Part shown: positions 61,995 to 64,000 of the stretch, one piece after another
Layout of the letters: each line of letters begins with the position of its first letter
How positions within the stretch are numbered: position 1 is the stretch's first letter
From: Kribbella sp. NBC_01245
GTDB lineage: Bacteria > Actinomycetota > Actinomycetes > Propionibacteriales > Kribbellaceae
Length of the DNA stretch: 64,000 nt
Assembly (NCBI RefSeq): GCF_036226525.1
Contig: NZ_CP108487.1
Coordinates: forward strand, 1,922,001-1,986,000
Reading direction: 5' to 3'
Notes under the pieces: model-generated
What the model was told of the DNA's origin: nothing
Database searches by the model: none
What the model saw: the letters and a program-made list of their open reading frames with translations, nothing else
Made by a program: the position numbers and the translations under genes

Positions 61995-62447
61995 TCAGCG
62001 TGTCATACCGGCAAAACCGCCGGTTGAGCCGTGTCCGCCGGCACCGCGAGCCGAGCCCGGCAGGGACTCGACCTCGACGAACCGGGCCTTCTCGACCCGC
62101 TGGACCACCAACTGCGCGATCCGGTCGCCACGATGCAGGGTGATCTCGGCGGCGGGATCGAGATTGACCAGGCACACCTTGATCTCGCCACGGTAACCCG
62201 CGTCCACAGTGCCCGGCGCATTGACAAGGGTCACCCCGTGTTTCGCGGCCAGCCCCGAGCGCGGATGCACGAACGCCGCGAAGCCGTCCTGCAAGGCGAT
62301 CGCGATCCCGGTACCGACCAGGGCCCGCTCCCCCGGCTTGAGCGTGACCTCGGTGGTCGTGACCAGATCCGCCCCCGCGTCACCGGGATGTGCGTACGCC
62401 GGCAAGGGCAGATCGGGGTCGAGTCGCTGGATCAGTACCTCGGTCAA
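61995..62447 (-). CDS. dut: dUTP diphosphatase
   Basis: Hydrolyses dUTP to dUMP, limiting uracil in DNA and feeding dTMP synthesis. The 150-aa trimeric-type enzyme has all five motifs: [42 protein letters not shown] and GSTGGFAG. The start is TTG at 62447, preceded by GAGGTG; it shares four bases with the thioesterase stop, so translation is probably coupled. Longer in-frame sequence upstream is antisense and not part of the gene. Confidence 0.97.
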   Translation of the reverse strand: MTEVLIQRLDPDLPLPAYAHPGDAGADLVTTTEVTLKPGERALVGTGIAIALQDGFAAFVHPRSGLAAKHGVTLVNAPGTVDAGYRGEIKVCLVNLDPAAEITLHRGDRIAQLVVQRVEKARFVEVESLPGSARGAGGHGSTGGFAGMTR

Positions 62448-63001
62448 GGATTCACCTCGTAGTCGTGGACTTGTTCGGCTGTCATATCGGCGCCGTGCTC
62501 GGTGAAGTGTTCCACTCCGACCACCACGAAGACCGCCGCCGCTCTGATCGCGATCGGCCCGTCCGGCGTGTCGAGCCGCCCGCGCCCTTTGGCGTACATC
62601 CGCCGCCCCGAGAAGCCCAGGCAACGGGCCTCCAGCGCGAGCGTCGTACCGACCGGGACCGGGCGGATGTAGTCGGTCTCGAGCCGACCGGTGACCATCG
62701 GCTTGCGCAACAGCCAGGACAACCCACCGAGCACCTCGTCCAGCGCAGTGGCCAGCACGCCGCCGTGCGCCAAACCCGGCGCACCCTGATGCGCGGCCGT
62801 GACGGTGAACGTGCCCGTGACGGTGACATCCGGCCCGGCGGTGGTCACCATGCGCAGCCCGGTCGGATGGTTCGGCCCGCAGCCCACGCAGTCGGCGTAG
62901 TGCGAGCGCAGCACCGAACCCGGCGCGGGCGCGTCGGGATGCCGCTCGGGCGGGCTCAAGTCGGCCCGCTCCAAGGCGGACCGTGGTGGTGGTTCGATCA
63001 C
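62444..63001 (-). CDS. PaaI-like hotdog-fold thioesterase
   Basis: A 185-aa hotdog-fold protein expected to hydrolyse acyl-CoA thioesters. The central motif [27 protein letters not shown] places the conserved HGG and acidic residue of the PaaI branch. An N-terminal [12 protein letters not shown] segment with paired cysteines is typical of actinobacterial relatives. The start is taken as GTG 63001; 20 further in-frame residues would overlap the divergent DUF3093 gene. It overlaps dut by four bases. Confidence 0.9.
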   Translation of the reverse strand: MIEPPPRSALERADLSPPERHPDAPAPGSVLRSHYADCVGCGPNHPTGLRMVTTAGPDVTVTGTFTVTAAHQGAPGLAHGGVLATALDEVLGGLSWLLRKPMVTGRLETDYIRPVPVGTTLALEARCLGFSGRRMYAKGRGRLDTPDGPIAIRAAAVFVVVGVEHFTEHGADMTAEQVHDYEVNP

Positions 63002-63053
63002 GGAACGGGACCCTACCCACGGCCACCGACAGGTTCCGTGCCAGGCTGGTCCG

Positions 63054-63521
63054 GTGGCCACACCCGTCTCTTATCGCGAGCGTCTGTCCATCCCGGCGAG
63101 CTGGTGGCTCGTGACCGCACTGGCCCTTGCGACGACCTGGATGATCATCACCGTGCCGGCCGGGCCGGTCGCCGGCACGGTCGTGACCCTGGTGGCGCTG
63201 GGGCTGTTCCTCGCGGCCTATCAGCGGTACGGCGGTACGACGATCCAGGTCGACGCCGAACGCCTCGCAGCGGGTCGTGCCTCGATCGAACGGGCGTACC
63301 TCGGCGAGGTCGAGGCGCTCACCGGCGATGCCGCGCGTACGGCGACCGGCCGCGACTGCGACGCGCGGGCGTACCTGCTGCTCCGGCCGTACCTGCGCGA
63401 CGTCGTCCGGGTCCACCTGAACGATCCGCGGGACCCGGCGCCGTACTGGCTGATCGCGACCCGGCATCCCCAGCAACTCGCGGCGGCGCTTCAGCCGGGT
63501 GGCGTGGTTAGATCCCCATAG
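63054..63521 (+). CDS. DUF3093 family membrane protein
   Basis: A 155-aa protein with two adjacent transmembrane helices ([20 protein letters not shown] and [17 protein letters not shown]) and a cytoplasmic C-terminal part with [17 protein letters not shown]. It is found in actinobacteria next to dut and has no known function. It is divergent from the thioesterase-dut operon. Confidence 0.92.
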   Translation: MATPVSYRERLSIPASWWLVTALALATTWMIITVPAGPVAGTVVTLVALGLFLAAYQRYGGTTIQVDAERLAAGRASIERAYLGEVEALTGDAARTATGRDCDARAYLLLRPYLRDVVRVHLNDPRDPAPYWLIATRHPQQLAAALQPGGVVRSP

Positions 63522-63546
63522 GGGGCTCGGGCAGAAGGAGGACGCC

Positions 63547-63882
63547 GTGGCGGGAGCCAAGATCGGCTGGAAACTGGTGTTGACCGTCTTCACGCTGGTG
63601 ATGACGGTCGCGACGAAGAAGGCGCTGACCTCGGCGTGGAAACTCGGCTCCGGCCGGGTGCCGCCGAAGTCGCCCACCGCGCAGGACGCGGGGTACGTCG
63701 AGGTGGTGGCGTGGGCGGTCGCCAGCGGTGCCACGGCCGCGTTGGCCAAGCGTTTCGCGGAGGATCGGGCCGCCCGCTACTGGTCGAAGTCGACCGGCAG
63801 CATGCCGCCCGGGTATGAGCTCAAAGAAGACATCAAAGAGGTAGTGGAGAATAAGGTTTTCGGACGTGAGTCGCGGGACTGA
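63547..63882 (+). CDS. DUF4235 family protein
   Basis: A 111-aa small protein of unknown function. The family core is [30 protein letters not shown], then an alanine-rich hydrophobic helix ([21 protein letters not shown]), consistent with two membrane-associated helices. AGAAGGAGG 6 bp before GTG 63547 fixes the start. It lies 25 bp after DUF3093 and is probably cotranscribed with it. Confidence 0.92.
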   Translation: MAGAKIGWKLVLTVFTLVMTVATKKALTSAWKLGSGRVPPKSPTAQDAGYVEVVAWAVASGATAALAKRFAEDRAARYWSKSTGSMPPGYELKEDIKEVVENKVFGRESRD

Positions 63883-63923
63883 CCCGTAGAAGGATCAGCC
63901 CCGCTCTTGCTGGTGGCCGTCGA

Positions 63924-64000
63924 TCAGGCCGCGCAGTCGCGGCAGATCAGCTGGCCGTTCTTCTCGCTCGCGAGCTGGCTCCGGTGGTGAACCAGGAAGC
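63924..64000 (-). CDS. DUF4193 family protein (C-terminal end only)
   Basis: The window cuts this gene; only the last 25 codons are visible, ending FLVHHRSQLASEKNGQLICRDCAA. The CRDC knuckle is the conserved C-terminal half of the zinc-binding site in this short actinobacterial family. DUF4193 is regularly the neighbour of DUF3093-dut, which supports the call. It converges on DUF4235. Confidence 0.88.
   Translation of the reverse strand, partial: FLVHHRSQLASEKNGQLICRDCAA

Overview
The window is high-GC actinobacterial DNA. It carries marker families found mainly in that phylum (DUF3000, DUF3093, DUF3159, DUF3710, DUF4193, DUF4235), the coproporphyrin branch of heme synthesis (HemE, HemY, HemQ) and many GTG or TTG starts with 4-bp ATGA/GTGA overlaps. 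Gene content suggests a soil member of the Propionibacteriales, Kribbella-like, but no rRNA or species marker is present, so that is inference.

Bases 1-3238 form a gene-poor, palindrome-rich patch bounded by nested inverted repeats. An IS110-family element (about 280-1787) has inserted into the left arm of the inner repeat. The non-coding DNA upstream of its transposase can be read as a bridge RNA: a candidate target loop matches both flanks, and a candidate donor region matches both ends of the element. Inside the patch are six tandem GGTCATTCGTCTG repeats, three consecutive hairpins with a shared core and differing outer stems, and a hairpin with 27-bp arms.

From 3.2 to 26 kb come a stand-alone NHEJ-type polymerase domain, two secreted hydrolases (M4 protease, LTD-EEP nuclease), msrB, a PrmC-like methyltransferase, a four-gene TetR-controlled oxidoreductase/hydrolase operon with a clear palindromic operator over its promoter, the hemE-hemY-hemQ operon, DUF3000-rnd, glutathione peroxidase, dienelactone hydrolase, a fadA-fadB beta-oxidation operon and an APC amino-acid permease.

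From 26 to 48 kb there are two patches of a 170-bp dispersed repeat (three copies, accompanied by three copies of a short hairpin), dxs followed by two paralogous membrane-anchored HExxH proteins, two DUF402 paralogues around DUF4291 and zinc-ribbon genes, an S9 peptidase, an S15/CocE-like secreted hydrolase, a Na+/H+ antiporter fused to a UBP zinc finger, a HIT protein, a decayed alpha/beta hydrolase, an SDR lacking its usual catalytic residues, a Tat-exported PhoD phosphatase, a secreted FlgD-like-Ig protein, and an ArsR regulator translationally coupled to an SRPBCC-glyoxalase fusion.

From 48 to 64 kb the content is mostly housekeeping: a TSUP transporter, a cold-shock-like protein, aconitase, an LLM oxidoreductase, a large acidic repeat protein, a TRAM-domain RNA methyltransferase, a potassium-type APC transporter divergent from two TrkA subunits, DUF3159, an OB-fold protein, DUF3710, dUTPase, a thioesterase, DUF3093, DUF4235 and the end of DUF4193. 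No tRNA, rRNA, CRISPR array or prophage was recognised.
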